A stretch of 64,000 nt of DNA from Campylobacter sp. RM12651. GTDB lineage: Bacteria > Campylobacterota > Campylobacteria > Campylobacterales > Campylobacteraceae. The DNA is taken from positions 620,001 through 684,000 of the forward strand of contig NZ_CP059600.1 in NCBI RefSeq assembly GCF_022369475.1, given 5' to 3'. A program made the translations under genes and the position numbers. This document shows, in pieces, positions 27,220 through 36,678 of this stretch (its first letter is position 1; every line of letters starts with the position of its first letter). The notes under the pieces are model-generated. The model was not told the origin of the DNA. It searched no databases and saw only the letters and a list, made by a program, of their open reading frames with translations.

Positions 27220-27695
27220 TAAAAATTATTTGATTTGATATTATTTTTTTCGTGTTTATTTAAAAACTCTTTCATATTAGACACTTCACAAGTAAATCTT
27301 CCTAGACTTTCATCAGAGCGAATTACTCTATGGCAAGGTAGTATTATTAAATAAGGGTTTTTTGATAATGCAGTTCCTACTGCACGATAGGCTTTAGAAT
27401 TTATTCTATATGCTAATTCTTTATAAGTTATAGTGTTTGCATAAGGTATATTTTTAAGTTCATTTAAAACTTCTTTTGTAAAAGTAGAAAATTTATCAAG
27501 ATTAAGTTTTATATTTGTAAAATCAAAATCTTCTCCCTTAAAATACTTTAAAAGTTCAGATTTTACTAATGAAGTTATTTGATTTGGTTTTTCTTTTAAA
27601 GTAGCAAGATTTGTAATATCAACTGAAATCAAATACTCATCATTAGCTTTTATTAAAACTATAAAGTTTTTAAATTTTATAATTTCAATATACAT
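27219..27695 (-). CDS. ogt: methylated-DNA--protein-cysteine S-methyltransferase
   Basis: A 158-residue suicide repair protein that removes alkyl groups from O6-alkylguanine. The active-site motif LPCHRVI has the acceptor Cys121. Upstream, the DNA-binding helix YKELAYRINSKAYRAVGTALSKNP fits the Ogt/MGMT helix-turn-helix with its arginine finger, and the tail GRFTCEVSNMKEFLNKHE aligns with GGYGGGxxxKxxLL-type ends, with the glycines altered. The N-terminal domain is short and divergent, typical of Ogt-like forms. The stop is in a hairpin, and its start is contiguous with the end of the lipoprotein gene. Confidence 0.92.
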   Translation of the reverse strand: MYIEIIKFKNFIVLIKANDEYLISVDITNLATLKEKPNQITSLVKSELLKYFKGEDFDFTNIKLNLDKFSTFTKEVLNELKNIPYANTITYKELAYRINSKAYRAVGTALSKNPYLIILPCHRVIRSDESLGRFTCEVSNMKEFLNKHEKNNIKSNNF

Positions 27696-28258
27696 TAAGA
27701 GCCAAAACTACCAGAACTACTAGCACCACTTGTGCTTTGGCTTTTAAAAAATCCACTACTTTTTGAAGCTCCTGCACTAGGTGTGCTTTTAAAGCTATTT
27801 ACACTTCTTTGATATGTGCTTGGGTTTTGATAATGCGTAGCTTTGTTTGCATTAAAATGTGAATTATTAAATAACTTATTGCCTATCCAAGAGCCAATTA
27901 TTGCACCTGCTACAGAGCTTAGCAAAACTTCGCCTAATGAATGATTTGAACCAATACTTTCATTTGTTAATGAGCTTTGATTTGCTTCTATTTTTGCATT
28001 TTCAGCTTTTATTAGCTCATCCATCTCAGCCTTGCTTAATACTCTTTCATTTCCATTTAATTCTTTTAGAACTACTCTTGTTTCATCACTTGGAAATTCA
28101 TCTTTAATTCTGTATTGTTTAGGAGCATATTCTTCTATTATTAAAAATGAGCCTTTAGCTTGTTGTTGCTCTTCGCCACCACAAGCACTTAATAATGAAC
28201 CAGCTACAATTGCAGTTAAAGACGCTTTGTAAGTTAAGTTATTTAAATTCTTAAACAT
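27695..28258 (-). CDS. UPF0323 family lipoprotein
   Basis: A 187-residue predicted lipoprotein. The signal peptide runs to SLLSAC, with the lipid-carrying Cys26. A charged domain (FLIIEEYAPKQYRIKDEFPSDETRVVLKEL) is followed by a glycine-zipper-like segment (LLSSVAGAIIGSWIGNKLF) and a Ser/Gly/Ala-rich low-complexity tail. It matches the UPF0323 lipoprotein found near rpsU in C. jejuni (recalled as Cj0371, linked to motility/chemotaxis phenotypes). The molecular function is unknown. It is co-directional with ogt and the HTH gene. Confidence 0.85.
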   Translation of the reverse strand: MFKNLNNLTYKASLTAIVAGSLLSACGGEEQQQAKGSFLIIEEYAPKQYRIKDEFPSDETRVVLKELNGNERVLSKAEMDELIKAENAKIEANQSSLTNESIGSNHSLGEVLLSSVAGAIIGSWIGNKLFNNSHFNANKATHYQNPSTYQRSVNSFKSTPSAGASKSSGFFKSQSTSGASSSGSFGS

Positions 28259-28266
28259 TTTTCCTC

Positions 28267-28683
28267 CTAAATCTTTGATAATTTTTTGTTTCTTATAAAT
28301 ACTTGATTGTTTTCTAGTTTTATTTTTTTACTTTTAAAAAGCCTTGATATGAGATATTTTTTTATTTTTTCACGCTTTTTTTTCTTAAATCTTAATAAAT
28401 ATTCATCTATTAAAATCCATTTTGCTTTTATAATTACTGGTAGATTTATTTTATTTTTTAATTCTTCGTTTTCTTTTTTTAATTCTTCGTTGCTTAGTTT
28501 TAAGATTTTTATTTGTTCTAATAGCTCATCTTTAATAGCTAAACTATTTTGTTCTGGTTCTATTAAAACATAGGTTTTATTATCTTCTTTTATTGATTTT
28601 AAAGTGCCTCTTCTAATTCTATTATAAATAGCTTCTTTGCTGATATTTAAGTATTTTGCGGCGTCTTTTACTAAGAGTTTCAT
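28267..28683 (-). CDS. helix-turn-helix protein with coiled coil, unknown function
   Basis: A 138-residue very basic protein. The N-terminus LVKDAAKYLNISKEAIYNRIRRGTLKSIKEDNKTYVL is an excisionase/MerR-type winged helix-turn-helix. Residues about 50-78 (LLEQIKILKLSNEELKKENEELKNK) are a coiled coil, and the tail (IIKAKWILIDEYLLRFKKKKREKIKKYLISRLFKSKKIKL) is strongly basic. It lies between the rpsU terminator and the UPF0323 gene. It may bind DNA as a dimer, but neither target nor function is recognisable. The family seems restricted to this bacterial group; that is from memory and not checked. Confidence 0.75.
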   Translation of the reverse strand: MKLLVKDAAKYLNISKEAIYNRIRRGTLKSIKEDNKTYVLIEPEQNSLAIKDELLEQIKILKLSNEELKKENEELKNKINLPVIIKAKWILIDEYLLRFKKKKREKIKKYLISRLFKSKKIKLENNQVFIRNKKLSKI

Positions 28684-28693
28684 TTCTAACCTT

Positions 28694-28717
28694 TAAAAAG
28701 GGGATAACCCCTTTTTA
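28694..28717 (-). terminator. rpsU terminator
   Basis: A stem of AAAAAGGGG (28695-28703) and CCCCTTTTT (28708-28716), extendable by the T-A pair 28694/28717, with an ATAA loop. It directly follows the rpsU stop on the minus strand, and the stem itself provides the T-tract. The RBS of the next gene (AAAGG) overlaps its far end, so read-through is plausible. Confidence 0.8.
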
Positions 28718-28930
28718 TTAAAGCTTTGCTTCGTAATGTCTTAACATATATAGGCGTTTTAGCATTTTTTTTCTAGCTGAAATTTTTTGTTTTTTGCGAA
28801 TTTCAGTCATAGGTTCAAAAAAGCGTCTTGCTCTAACTTCTGTTACGATTAGGTTACGATCAGTTTGCTTTTTGAATTTGCGATAAGCCTCGTCAAAAGA
28901 TTCGTTATTATGAACTTTAATCCCTGGCAC
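28718..28930 (-). CDS. rpsU: 30S ribosomal protein S21
   Basis: A 70-residue small-subunit protein: [18 protein letters not shown], then [16 protein letters not shown] and a basic tail ending [13 protein letters not shown] place the start at GTG 28930, giving MPGIKV as in the family; the GTG at 28939 lies only about one base from the AAAGGAA RBS and is too close. The use of GTG and the tight spacing matter for anyone fixing the N-terminus. It is divergent from ccoG across about 150 AT-rich bases, which must hold both promoters. Confidence 0.95.
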   Translation of the reverse strand: MPGIKVHNNESFDEAYRKFKKQTDRNLIVTEVRARRFFEPMTEIRKKQKISARKKMLKRLYMLRHYEAKL

Positions 28931-29080
28931 GGCAATCACTTCCTTTCGTTGTAAAATTAAAAGTGCTAATTTATAAAAAAATTGTTAATAAACAAAATAT
29001 TTTTTAATTTACTATTCTTAATTTTTAAAGACTAAAATTATCTTAAAATTACAAATTAAGTTAAAATTAAGGAGAACGTA

Positions 29081-30418
29081 ATGGGAAATATTACAAATTA
29101 TTTTAAAAAGCGGACTACATTTTATGTTTTACTTACCTGTATTGTTTTTATTATTCCATTTATTAGAATAAATGGTAATCATTTATTTTTGCTTAGTTTT
29201 GATAAACAAAAATTAGATTTATTTTTCATATCTTTTAATACAAACGAGTTGTATTTAATGCCATTTTTATTAATTATGATGTTTGTATTTATTTTTTTTA
29301 TTACAAATTTACTTGGTAGAGTTTGGTGTGCTTGGGGCTGTCCTCAAACTATATTTAGAATAATTTTTAGAGATTTAATACAAACTAAATTATTTAGAAT
29401 TTATAGTGGCAGAAAAAATAAACAAAATAAACCAAGAAATAAAATATTTGCAAGAATTGCAAGTGTTATTGTGTTTTATCCAATTAGCTTAATTGCTGCA
29501 AGTAATTTTTTATGGTATTTTGTTCCACCTGAAGATTTCTTTACTTATCTTGACCATTTTAATGAACACTTACTTTTATTTGGAATTGTTTTATGCTTAT
29601 CTTTATTTATAACATTTGATATTACTTTTATTAAAGAGAATTTTTGTGCTTATATTTGTCCTTATGCAAGAATTCAAAGCGTTATGTTTGATAACGACAC
29701 AAAAAGTGTTATATATGATGAAAGTCGTGGCGGAATTATTTATAAAGATGGAGAAAAAATTATAAAAAAACCAATAGGTGGAGAATGTATAGCTTGTGAA
29801 GCCTGTGTAAAAATATGTCCAACTCATATAGATATTAGAAAAGGAATGCAGCTTGATTGTATAAATTGTCTTGAATGTGCTGATGCTTGTTCAAATGTTC
29901 AAGCAAGATTTAATAGACCATCATTAATATCTTGGTCTAGCACAAAAGAAATAAAAACTAAAGAAAAACTTAAATTCTTTAGATTTAGAACTATTGTTTA
30001 TATAGTTGTATTGTGTGCTATGTTTATTGGGTTAGTTTTAACGGCTGGTAGCAAAGAAACTATGCTTATGAATATAAATAGAACTACTGAATTATATACA
30101 ATAAATAAAGATGAAAATTATGTTGATAATGCCTATGTTATATTATTTCACAATACTAGCAAGCAAGACCATAGATTTTATTTAGAAATATTAGATGATG
30201 ATATTAGTATTTTAAAACCTAAAAAAGATTTTAGAGTTAAAGCTGGTGAGAAATTAAAACAAATTGTTATTTTAAGAAGTGAGCTTAAGAAAGTTAAAAA
30301 ACATCATAAGCATATTAATATAAGAGCTTATGCCTTAGATGATGATAAAATATTTACCATAAAGGATACAATATTTATATATCCTAAGGAGAAAAAATGG
30401 AAGGAAAAGAAGAAATAA
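29081..30418 (+). CDS. ccoG: CcoG/FixG-type polyferredoxin, cytochrome oxidase accessory protein
   Basis: A 445-residue membrane ferredoxin. Four to five membrane helices occur, with GRVWCAWGCPQT and CAYICPYARIQ as the conserved Cys motifs. They are followed by two 4Fe-4S clusters in CIACEACVKICPTHIDIR and CINCLECADACS, another helix near residue 310, and an Ig-like C-terminal domain (FixG_C). CcoG reduces copper for cbb3-oxidase assembly. It overlaps cmeR by 22 bases. C. jejuni has the same neighbour upstream of cmeR (recalled as Cj0369c). Confidence 0.93.
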   Translation: MGNITNYFKKRTTFYVLLTCIVFIIPFIRINGNHLFLLSFDKQKLDLFFISFNTNELYLMPFLLIMMFVFIFFITNLLGRVWCAWGCPQTIFRIIFRDLIQTKLFRIYSGRKNKQNKPRNKIFARIASVIVFYPISLIAASNFLWYFVPPEDFFTYLDHFNEHLLLFGIVLCLSLFITFDITFIKENFCAYICPYARIQSVMFDNDTKSVIYDESRGGIIYKDGEKIIKKPIGGECIACEACVKICPTHIDIRKGMQLDCINCLECADACSNVQARFNRPSLISWSSTKEIKTKEKLKFFRFRTIVYIVVLCAMFIGLVLTAGSKETMLMNINRTTELYTINKDENYVDNAYVILFHNTSKQDHRFYLEILDDDISILKPKKDFRVKAGEKLKQIVILRSELKKVKKHHKHINIRAYALDDDKIFTIKDTIFIYPKEKKWKEKKK

Positions 30419-30990
30419 TTTTAAAAGTAGCCCTTGAACTATTTTTAGAAAAGGGCTACGAAAATACAAGTTTAAATGATATTGTTAAAGTAACTGGCGG
30501 TTCTCTTGCGACGATATATAAAAAATTTGAAAATAAAAATAATTTATTTTTAAAGGCTTTAAAATTTAGGGCAGAAACTAGGTTAGAGAATTTAAAAATT
30601 ATGATTTCTTCAAAAGCCAACTTGGATTTACCAGATTTTTTAAATGTATTTGGTAATGAATATTGTAATTTTTTTATAGGCGAAGATAATGCAAAATTTT
30701 TAAGATTAGTTCTTGAAAGAACTTATCAAGATATTAATTTTAAACAAGAATGTGCAAAAGCAGATAAAGATGTAATAATTAGATTTTTATGTGAAGTATT
30801 TGAGAAAAAAATCAAAAAAGAAATTCTAAATGAAATAAGTGCTTATAATTTAGCTAATTTATACTGCTCTATGATTAGAAGTAATAAGATTTTTGATTTG
30901 ATTTTTAACTCTAAAGAAATCTTTACACAAGATGAATTAAGTGAGCATGTAAAAAATGTAAATATCTTATTTTTAAGGGCTTTGCGTTAA
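30397..30990 (+). CDS. cmeR: TetR-family repressor of the multidrug efflux operon
   Basis: A 197-residue TetR regulator. The DNA-binding domain is at residues 1-50: ALELFLEKGYENTSLNDIVKVTGGSLATIYKKFENKNNLF. The C-terminal domain is the variable ligand-binding part, responsive in C. jejuni to bile acids and diverse ligands. It has a strong RBS (AAGGAG) inside ccoG. An 18-bp perfect palindrome lies between it and cmeA, the expected operator. It is slightly shorter than the C. jejuni protein (recalled as 210 residues). Confidence 0.93.
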   Translation: MEGKEEIILKVALELFLEKGYENTSLNDIVKVTGGSLATIYKKFENKNNLFLKALKFRAETRLENLKIMISSKANLDLPDFLNVFGNEYCNFFIGEDNAKFLRLVLERTYQDINFKQECAKADKDVIIRFLCEVFEKKIKKEILNEISAYNLANLYCSMIRSNKIFDLIFNSKEIFTQDELSEHVKNVNILFLRALR

Positions 30991-31004
30991 TTTCATTAAC
31001 TTAA

Positions 31005-31022
31005 ATGTAATTATAATTACAT
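31005..31022. promoter_or_regulatory. CmeR operator overlapping the cmeA promoter
   Basis: ATGTAATTATAATTACAT is a perfect 18-bp palindrome in the cmeR-cmeA gap, with TATAAT at its centre (31012-31017) as a likely -10. Binding of a TetR dimer here would block polymerase. The position and TGTAAT...ATTACA half-sites agree with the operator I recall for C. jejuni CmeR. Confidence 0.8.
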
Positions 31023-31055
31023 CTTTAAAATTTAAAATTACAACAAGGAAGATTT

Positions 31056-32195
31056 ATGAAAAGACTTATTAAACTAAGTTTCGTTGCTAGCTTGTTATTA
31101 TTTACAGCTTGCAATGACAAGGTAGAGCAAAAGCAGCAAGAAATGCCACCTTCTATTGTAGATATTAAAAAAGTAAGTTTAGAAAATGCTGAAATTTATT
31201 ATCAATATGCAGCGAAATTAGAAGCTAACAAAGATGTAGTAGTTTTGCCAAAAGTATCTGGCGAGATTAAAAAAATATTATTTAAAGATGGCGATTTTGT
31301 AAAACAAGGAACAATTTTATATAAGATTGATGATGAGCAATATAAAGCTAGTTTGGATTTAGCGTTAGCTGATGTTGGTGTTGCTAAAGCAAACTACGAA
31401 AACGCTAATACTGATTATAATAGAACTAAAGACTTATATGCTAAAAAAGCAGTTAGTCAAAAAGAATTTGATACAAAAGAAGCAGCCTTTAAAAGTGCAA
31501 AAGCTAGTTTAGATAAAGCTAATGCAGCTTATAAGATAGCTAAATTAAACTATGATTATACTAATGTAAAAGCTCCATTTGATGGATATGTGCAAGCTTC
31601 ATTAGTTGATGCTGGAAGCTATGCTAATGCAAATAATACTCAATTAGTAAAAATTGTAGATCAAAATACCTTAAAAGCTACATTTTTTATATCAGATACA
31701 AATATGGAACAAATTAAAAGAAATAATAATGATTTAAAAAGCGCAAAAGCTAATTTTACTTTAAATGGTAAGACTTATGAAGGTAAAGTTGAGTTTATAT
31801 CAAATTATAATGAATTAGCAAGCACTAAGGCTTATGCGGTTTTTGAAAATACTAATCAAGAATTAAGTGCAGGAACATTTGTTAGTCTTAAACTAAGCAA
31901 TATTATGCAAAATGATTCTTTTGTAATTAGTAGAGAAAATTTATTACAAGATATTGATGGATATTATGTATTTGTTAAAGACAAAAATATAACAAAACAA
32001 ATTCATGTTAAAACAATTTTTGATGATGAGAAAATTGCCGTAATTGACGCAAAAACAAGTGATTTAAAAGTTGATGATGAATTGATTTTAAATAATTATA
32101 AAAAGATTTATCCTGGCGCAAAAATAGCAACTAAGGCAGAATTTGGTGCGATGATGCAAAAGCAAGCTCCTAAAGAGCAGACTAAGGAACAATAA
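31056..32195 (+). CDS. cmeA: periplasmic adaptor of the RND multidrug efflux pump
   Basis: A 379-residue membrane-fusion lipoprotein. The signal ends in SLLLFTACNDK, with the lipidated Cys19. Lipoyl halves (VVVLPKVSGEIKKILFKDGDFVKQG and APFDGYVQASLVDAGSYA) flank an alpha-hairpin of repeated Ala/Lys helices (about 90-150). Beta-barrel and membrane-proximal domains follow. It joins CmeB in the inner membrane to CmeC in the outer membrane. It shares its stop with the cmeB start (TAATG). Confidence 0.95.
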   Translation: MKRLIKLSFVASLLLFTACNDKVEQKQQEMPPSIVDIKKVSLENAEIYYQYAAKLEANKDVVVLPKVSGEIKKILFKDGDFVKQGTILYKIDDEQYKASLDLALADVGVAKANYENANTDYNRTKDLYAKKAVSQKEFDTKEAAFKSAKASLDKANAAYKIAKLNYDYTNVKAPFDGYVQASLVDAGSYANANNTQLVKIVDQNTLKATFFISDTNMEQIKRNNNDLKSAKANFTLNGKTYEGKVEFISNYNELASTKAYAVFENTNQELSAGTFVSLKLSNIMQNDSFVISRENLLQDIDGYYVFVKDKNITKQIHVKTIFDDEKIAVIDAKTSDLKVDDELILNNYKKIYPGAKIATKAEFGAMMQKQAPKEQTKEQ

Positions 32196-35100
32196 TGTTT
32201 TCTAAGTTTTTTATATATAGACCAGTATTTGCGATAGTTGTTTCAATTATAATTACTATTGCTGGTATTTTAGGAATGAAGGGTTTGCCTATTGAAGAAT
32301 ATCCTAATGTAACATCTCCAACGGTTAGGGTAACTGCTAATTATTCTGGCGTTGATGCAGCTACGCTTTCTCAAAATGTAGCAAGTATTCTTGAAGACGC
32401 AATTAATGGTGTTGAAGATATGATTTATATAACTTCAAGCTCAAGTTCAAGTGGTTTGATGTTTTTAAATGTTTATTTTAAGGTTGGAAAAGACCCATCA
32501 AAAGCATTAATTGATGTTAATAATAAAGTTCAAAGCGTTCAAGCAAAAATGCCTGAAGAAGTTAAAAAATTAGGTGTTAGTGTTGATGAAACTAGCTCAA
32601 ATATTTTAGCTGTTGTTTCGTTTTATTCTCCTGATGATAGCCGTGATGAAACTTATCTAAGTAACTATGCTACATTAAATGTGGCTGAAGAGTTAAAGAG
32701 ATTAGAAGGTATTGGTAGTGCTGAAGTAATTGGAGCTAAAGATTATTCTATGAGAATTTGGCTTGATTCAGAAAAGCTTAATAAATATGATTTAAATCCA
32801 GCTGTTGTAAGTGCAGCTATAAGAGAACAAAACTCACAATATCCAACAGGAACTATAGGCGATTTACCTATGAAAGAAATTAGTCCATTTGTTTATACAA
32901 TGAGTGCTAAAGGTAAGCTTAGTAAGGTAAGTGATTTTGAAAATATCATAATAAAAGCACTTCCAAATGGAAATATTTTATATTTAAAAGATATAGCAAG
33001 AGTAGAGATAGGAACTAAAAACTATGGTTTTGCCGGACTTAATAATGGTAAAAAAATGGTTCCTATGATGATTAATTTAAAATCAGGTGCAAATGCTATA
33101 GCAGTAGCTAAAGCTGTGCAAGAAAAATTAGAAGAGCTAAGCAAATTCTTCCCAAGTGGTGTTGCTTATAGTATGCCTTATGATACTACCGATTTCGTAA
33201 AAGATAGTATAAGCGAAGTTGTTCAAACATTTGTTGAAGCTATTTTACTTGTTTTAATAGTTATGTATATGTTCTTAAAAAACCTTCGTGCAACTATTAT
33301 TCCATTAATTGCTGTGCCGGTTTCTTTACTTGGAACTTTTGCTTTCCTTTATGTTTTTGGTTTTACAATCAATCTTATTACATTATTTGCTTTAGTTTTA
33401 GCAATCGGCATTGTTGTTGATGATGCTATTGTTGTTGTAGAAAATGTTGAGCGTGTGTTTAGAAGTGGTATTACAAAAGATGTAAAAGCAGCTACTAAAA
33501 TGGCAATGGATGAAGTAACCGGACCTGTAATTTCTATCGTTTTAGTATTAAGTGCGGTATTTATTCCTGTATCATTTTTAGATGGATTTGTAGGGCAAAT
33601 TCAAAGACAATTTGCAATTACTCTTGTAATTTCTGTTTGTATTTCAGGTTTTGTTGCATTAACGCTAACTCCTGCATTATGCGGTATATTATTAAAAGAC
33701 CATGAAGATAAGCCTTTTTATTTAGTTAAAAAATTTAATGACTTTTTTGATTGGAGTATTAATATTTTTGGTAGTGCAGTTGCAAAAGTTTTAAGACATG
33801 TAATTCCAAGTTTAATAGTAGTTGCTATATTCTTTTATGGAATTTTTGCCTTACTAAAAATTATTCCTAGCTCACTTGTTCCTAGCGAAGATAAGGGTGC
33901 TGTATTAGTTTTATCACAATTAAAATCTTCTAGCAACCTAGATAAAACTCTAGCCTTTAATAATAAAATCTATGATATGGTTAAGAATAATCCTGCAGTA
34001 GAAAGTATGATTTCTTTAAATGGATTTGATGTAGAGAGTTCAGCTCTTTCTCCAAGTGCTGGAATTTCATTTATTACATTAAAAGATTATAAAGATAGAA
34101 AAGATTTAGGTATTAATGGAGATAGTGAAAATTTAGCTAATACTTGGATGAAAAATATGTGGCTTGACCCTGATGGTTTTGCATTTTTCTTAAATCCACC
34201 ACCGATTATGGGGCTTTCTTTAACAGGCGGATTTGAAATGTATGTGCAAAATAAATCAGGTAAAAGTTATGAAGAAATTAAAAAAGATATAGATACTTTA
34301 CTTGCAGCAGCATCAAAAAGACCTGAATTAACTCAAGCAAGAACGACTTTAAACACTGATTATCCTGAGTTAAAAGTAAGTGTTGATGAGAAAAAAGCTA
34401 AAATTTTAGGGCTTAGTTTAAGTGATATATATTCAAATTTAAATTTAATTTTTGGTTCTGTTTATGTGAATGATTTTACTGCTTTAGGTAAAAATTTCCA
34501 AGTAAATGTAAGAGGCGATGAAGAATTTAGAAATAAAAGAACAAGTCTTGAAAATATTTATGTTAAAAATAGTGAAGGCAAAAGTATATCTTTAGCTAGT
34601 GTTGTTGATATTAAGCCAAGTGTAGCAGCGTTTTCAGTAACTAGATTTAACCTTTTCCCAGCTGCAAAAGTTACAGCTTCGCCAGCTCCAGGATATACTA
34701 GTGGAGATGCTATTAATGCTATAGTTGAAGTGTTTAATGAAACTATGAATAAAGATGAATATTCTTATGCTTGGGCAGGAAGTTCTTATGAAGAAGTAAA
34801 TGCTAGTGGTAGTGGTTCTACTGCATTTGCATTAGGTATGGTATTTGTATTTTTAATACTTGCAGCTCAATATGAAAGATGGTTAATGCCACTTGCAGTA
34901 ATTACGGCAGTTCCTTTTGCAGTATTTGGAAGTTTAGCAGCAACTTATTTAAGGGGTATGCAAAATGACATATATTTTCAAATAGGTTTATTATTGTTAA
35001 TTGGTCTTAGTGCAAAAAATGCTATATTAATTGTTGAATTTGCTATGGAAGAAAAATATAAACACGGCTTAAGCACTTATGATGCAGCTATAAAGGCGGC

Positions 35101-35338
35101 AAAACTTAGATTTAGACCTATTATTATGACTTCTTTAGCGTTTGGTTTTGGTATTTTACCTTTAGTATTTAGTGAAGGTTCAGGTAGTGCTGCTAGACAC
35201 TCACTTAGCACAGGGCTAGTTGGTGGTATTATTATAGCTTCTAGTATATCTATTTTATTTGTGCCTTTATTTTTCTATTTACTAGAGAGTTTAAATGATA
35301 AGGTTTTTAAAAAGAAAGGAAAGCAAATTAATGAATAA
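32195..35338 (+). CDS. cmeB: RND multidrug efflux transporter (HAE1 family)
   Basis: A 1047-residue inner-membrane proton/drug antiporter. It has 12 helices and two large periplasmic loops (about 30-330 and 560-860). The first helix FFIYRPVFAIVVSIIITIAGILG is standard. Helix 4 has the proton-relay pair IGIVVDDAIVVVENVER. It exports bile salts, fluoroquinolones, macrolides and other compounds in C. jejuni; the exact range here is inferred. It overlaps cmeC by eight bases. Confidence 0.96.
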   Translation: MFSKFFIYRPVFAIVVSIIITIAGILGMKGLPIEEYPNVTSPTVRVTANYSGVDAATLSQNVASILEDAINGVEDMIYITSSSSSSGLMFLNVYFKVGKDPSKALIDVNNKVQSVQAKMPEEVKKLGVSVDETSSNILAVVSFYSPDDSRDETYLSNYATLNVAEELKRLEGIGSAEVIGAKDYSMRIWLDSEKLNKYDLNPAVVSAAIREQNSQYPTGTIGDLPMKEISPFVYTMSAKGKLSKVSDFENIIIKALPNGNILYLKDIARVEIGTKNYGFAGLNNGKKMVPMMINLKSGANAIAVAKAVQEKLEELSKFFPSGVAYSMPYDTTDFVKDSISEVVQTFVEAILLVLIVMYMFLKNLRATIIPLIAVPVSLLGTFAFLYVFGFTINLITLFALVLAIGIVVDDAIVVVENVERVFRSGITKDVKAATKMAMDEVTGPVISIVLVLSAVFIPVSFLDGFVGQIQRQFAITLVISVCISGFVALTLTPALCGILLKDHEDKPFYLVKKFNDFFDWSINIFGSAVAKVLRHVIPSLIVVAIFFYGIFALLKIIPSSLVPSEDKGAVLVLSQLKSSSNLDKTLAFNNKIYDMVKNNPAVESMISLNGFDVESSALSPSAGISFITLKDYKDRKDLGINGDSENLANTWMKNMWLDPDGFAFFLNPPPIMGLSLTGGFEMYVQNKSGKSYEEIKKDIDTLLAAASKRPELTQARTTLNTDYPELKVSVDEKKAKILGLSLSDIYSNLNLIFGSVYVNDFTALGKNFQVNVRGDEEFRNKRTSLENIYVKNSEGKSISLASVVDIKPSVAAFSVTRFNLFPAAKVTASPAPGYTSGDAINAIVEVFNETMNKDEYSYAWAGSSYEEVNASGSGSTAFALGMVFVFLILAAQYERWLMPLAVITAVPFAVFGSLAATYLRGMQNDIYFQIGLLLLIGLSAKNAILIVEFAMEEKYKHGLSTYDAAIKAAKLRFRPIIMTSLAFGFGILPLVFSEGSGSAARHSLSTGLVGGIIIASSISILFVPLFFYLLESLNDKVFKKKGKQINE

Positions 35339-36671
35339 GCTTTTAATATCAGCAATCGCAGCTTTATTTTTAGCTGCTTGCTCTAGTGTTAATAATTATG
35401 AGCTTAAAACTCCAAATAATTTAGATAATAATACTAAATTTGAAATTAAAGATTGGAGAAGCTTAGGCAAAGATGAAAATCTTAATCGCTTGATTGAGAT
35501 TGCTATGGAAAATAATGAAGATGTTAAAATGGCTATTAATAATCTTTTAATAGCTGAATCAAATTTAGTAAGTGTTGGGATTAAAAGAGAGCCTAGCATT
35601 AATCTTGGAATTAATGCAAATGAGAGATTAATTAAACACCAAAAGCCAACTTACGGGCATTCTTTAGGTCTTAATTTATCTTATGAAATAGATTTATTAA
35701 ATAAATTTGGTAAGGCTAAAGATAACGCTATTTATAGTGCTAATATTAGCGAATTTGATGTAGAAAACACTTATCAAACTATTGGATTTAGTATTGCAAA
35801 ACTTTATTATCAAGTTGTAGCAACTAATAAAAAAATAGAAATTTTAGAAGACTTTATAAATAGCTATGAAAAAACTTTAAAATTAAAAGAAGAGCAATAT
35901 AAATTAGGCTTTATTACAAAATCAGTTCTTTTACAAACTAAAGAACAATTTACTCTAAATCAAACTAAATTAAGAAGTTTAAAATTAGAAAGAGATTTGT
36001 ATATTAATTCTTTAGATATTTTAGTTTATGGATTAAATCAAGAAAAAGAACCAATTAAATTTGCTAATAACTTAATAGAAGATTTTGTTATGCCAGCTAC
36101 TATACCAAGCTCTGTTATGACAAATCGTCCTGATATAGCAAAAGCAATTTTAGATGTAAAAATAGCTCATAATAATGCAAAAATTGCTTGGGATAGCTTT
36201 TTTCCAACCTTTACAATAGGTGCTGGTGTTAGTTGGAGTGGAGATACACATAATGTATTTTCTGACCCTGTTGGCTCAATTACTGCTAGTTTGTTACAAC
36301 CTTTATTTAATTTAGGTGATGTTGATGAGCAAGTAATTAGAGCAAATTTAGCTCAAGATAATGCAGTATTAGGCTATGAAAAAGTAGTAAAAACTGCGTT
36401 AAAAGAAATAGAAGATGCTATTTTAAAATATAATAATGCTGAAGTTAAATTAAGAGATTATGATGAAATAGTAAAACTAGAAGAAGAAATTTATGAGTTT
36501 AATAAGCTTAAATTTAATGAAGGAGAAATCAGCTTTTTAGAATTCTTAGATAGCGAAAGAGCTTTACAAAATAGCTTAATAGAGCAAATTGATTTAAAAT
36601 TAGGCAAGATAACTGCAGGAATTGATGCTTATAAAGCTATTGGAGTTAAAAAACTTGAATTTAGGAAGTGA
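35331..36671 (+). CDS. cmeC: outer-membrane channel of the efflux pump (TolC/OprM type)
   Basis: A 446-residue lipoprotein channel. I choose ATG 35331, which gives the lipoprotein signal MNKLLISAIAALFLAACSS with Cys17; an upstream ATG (35295) would place 12 charged residues before it. The structure shows two repeats of the outer-membrane-efflux domain, with the motif NRPDIAKAILDVKIAHNNAKIAWDSFFPTFTIGAGVS. It completes the CmeABC tripartite pump. RBS AGGAAAG lies inside cmeB. Confidence 0.94.
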   Translation: MNKLLISAIAALFLAACSSVNNYELKTPNNLDNNTKFEIKDWRSLGKDENLNRLIEIAMENNEDVKMAINNLLIAESNLVSVGIKREPSINLGINANERLIKHQKPTYGHSLGLNLSYEIDLLNKFGKAKDNAIYSANISEFDVENTYQTIGFSIAKLYYQVVATNKKIEILEDFINSYEKTLKLKEEQYKLGFITKSVLLQTKEQFTLNQTKLRSLKLERDLYINSLDILVYGLNQEKEPIKFANNLIEDFVMPATIPSSVMTNRPDIAKAILDVKIAHNNAKIAWDSFFPTFTIGAGVSWSGDTHNVFSDPVGSITASLLQPLFNLGDVDEQVIRANLAQDNAVLGYEKVVKTALKEIEDAILKYNNAEVKLRDYDEIVKLEEEIYEFNKLKFNEGEISFLEFLDSERALQNSLIEQIDLKLGKITAGIDAYKAIGVKKLEFRK

Positions 36672-36678
36672 TTTTTAT

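Noticed and set aside
28937-28939. GTG 28939 as rpsU start
   Set aside because: It almost touches the AAAGGAA ribosome site; GTG 28930 gives the family N-terminus and normal spacing.
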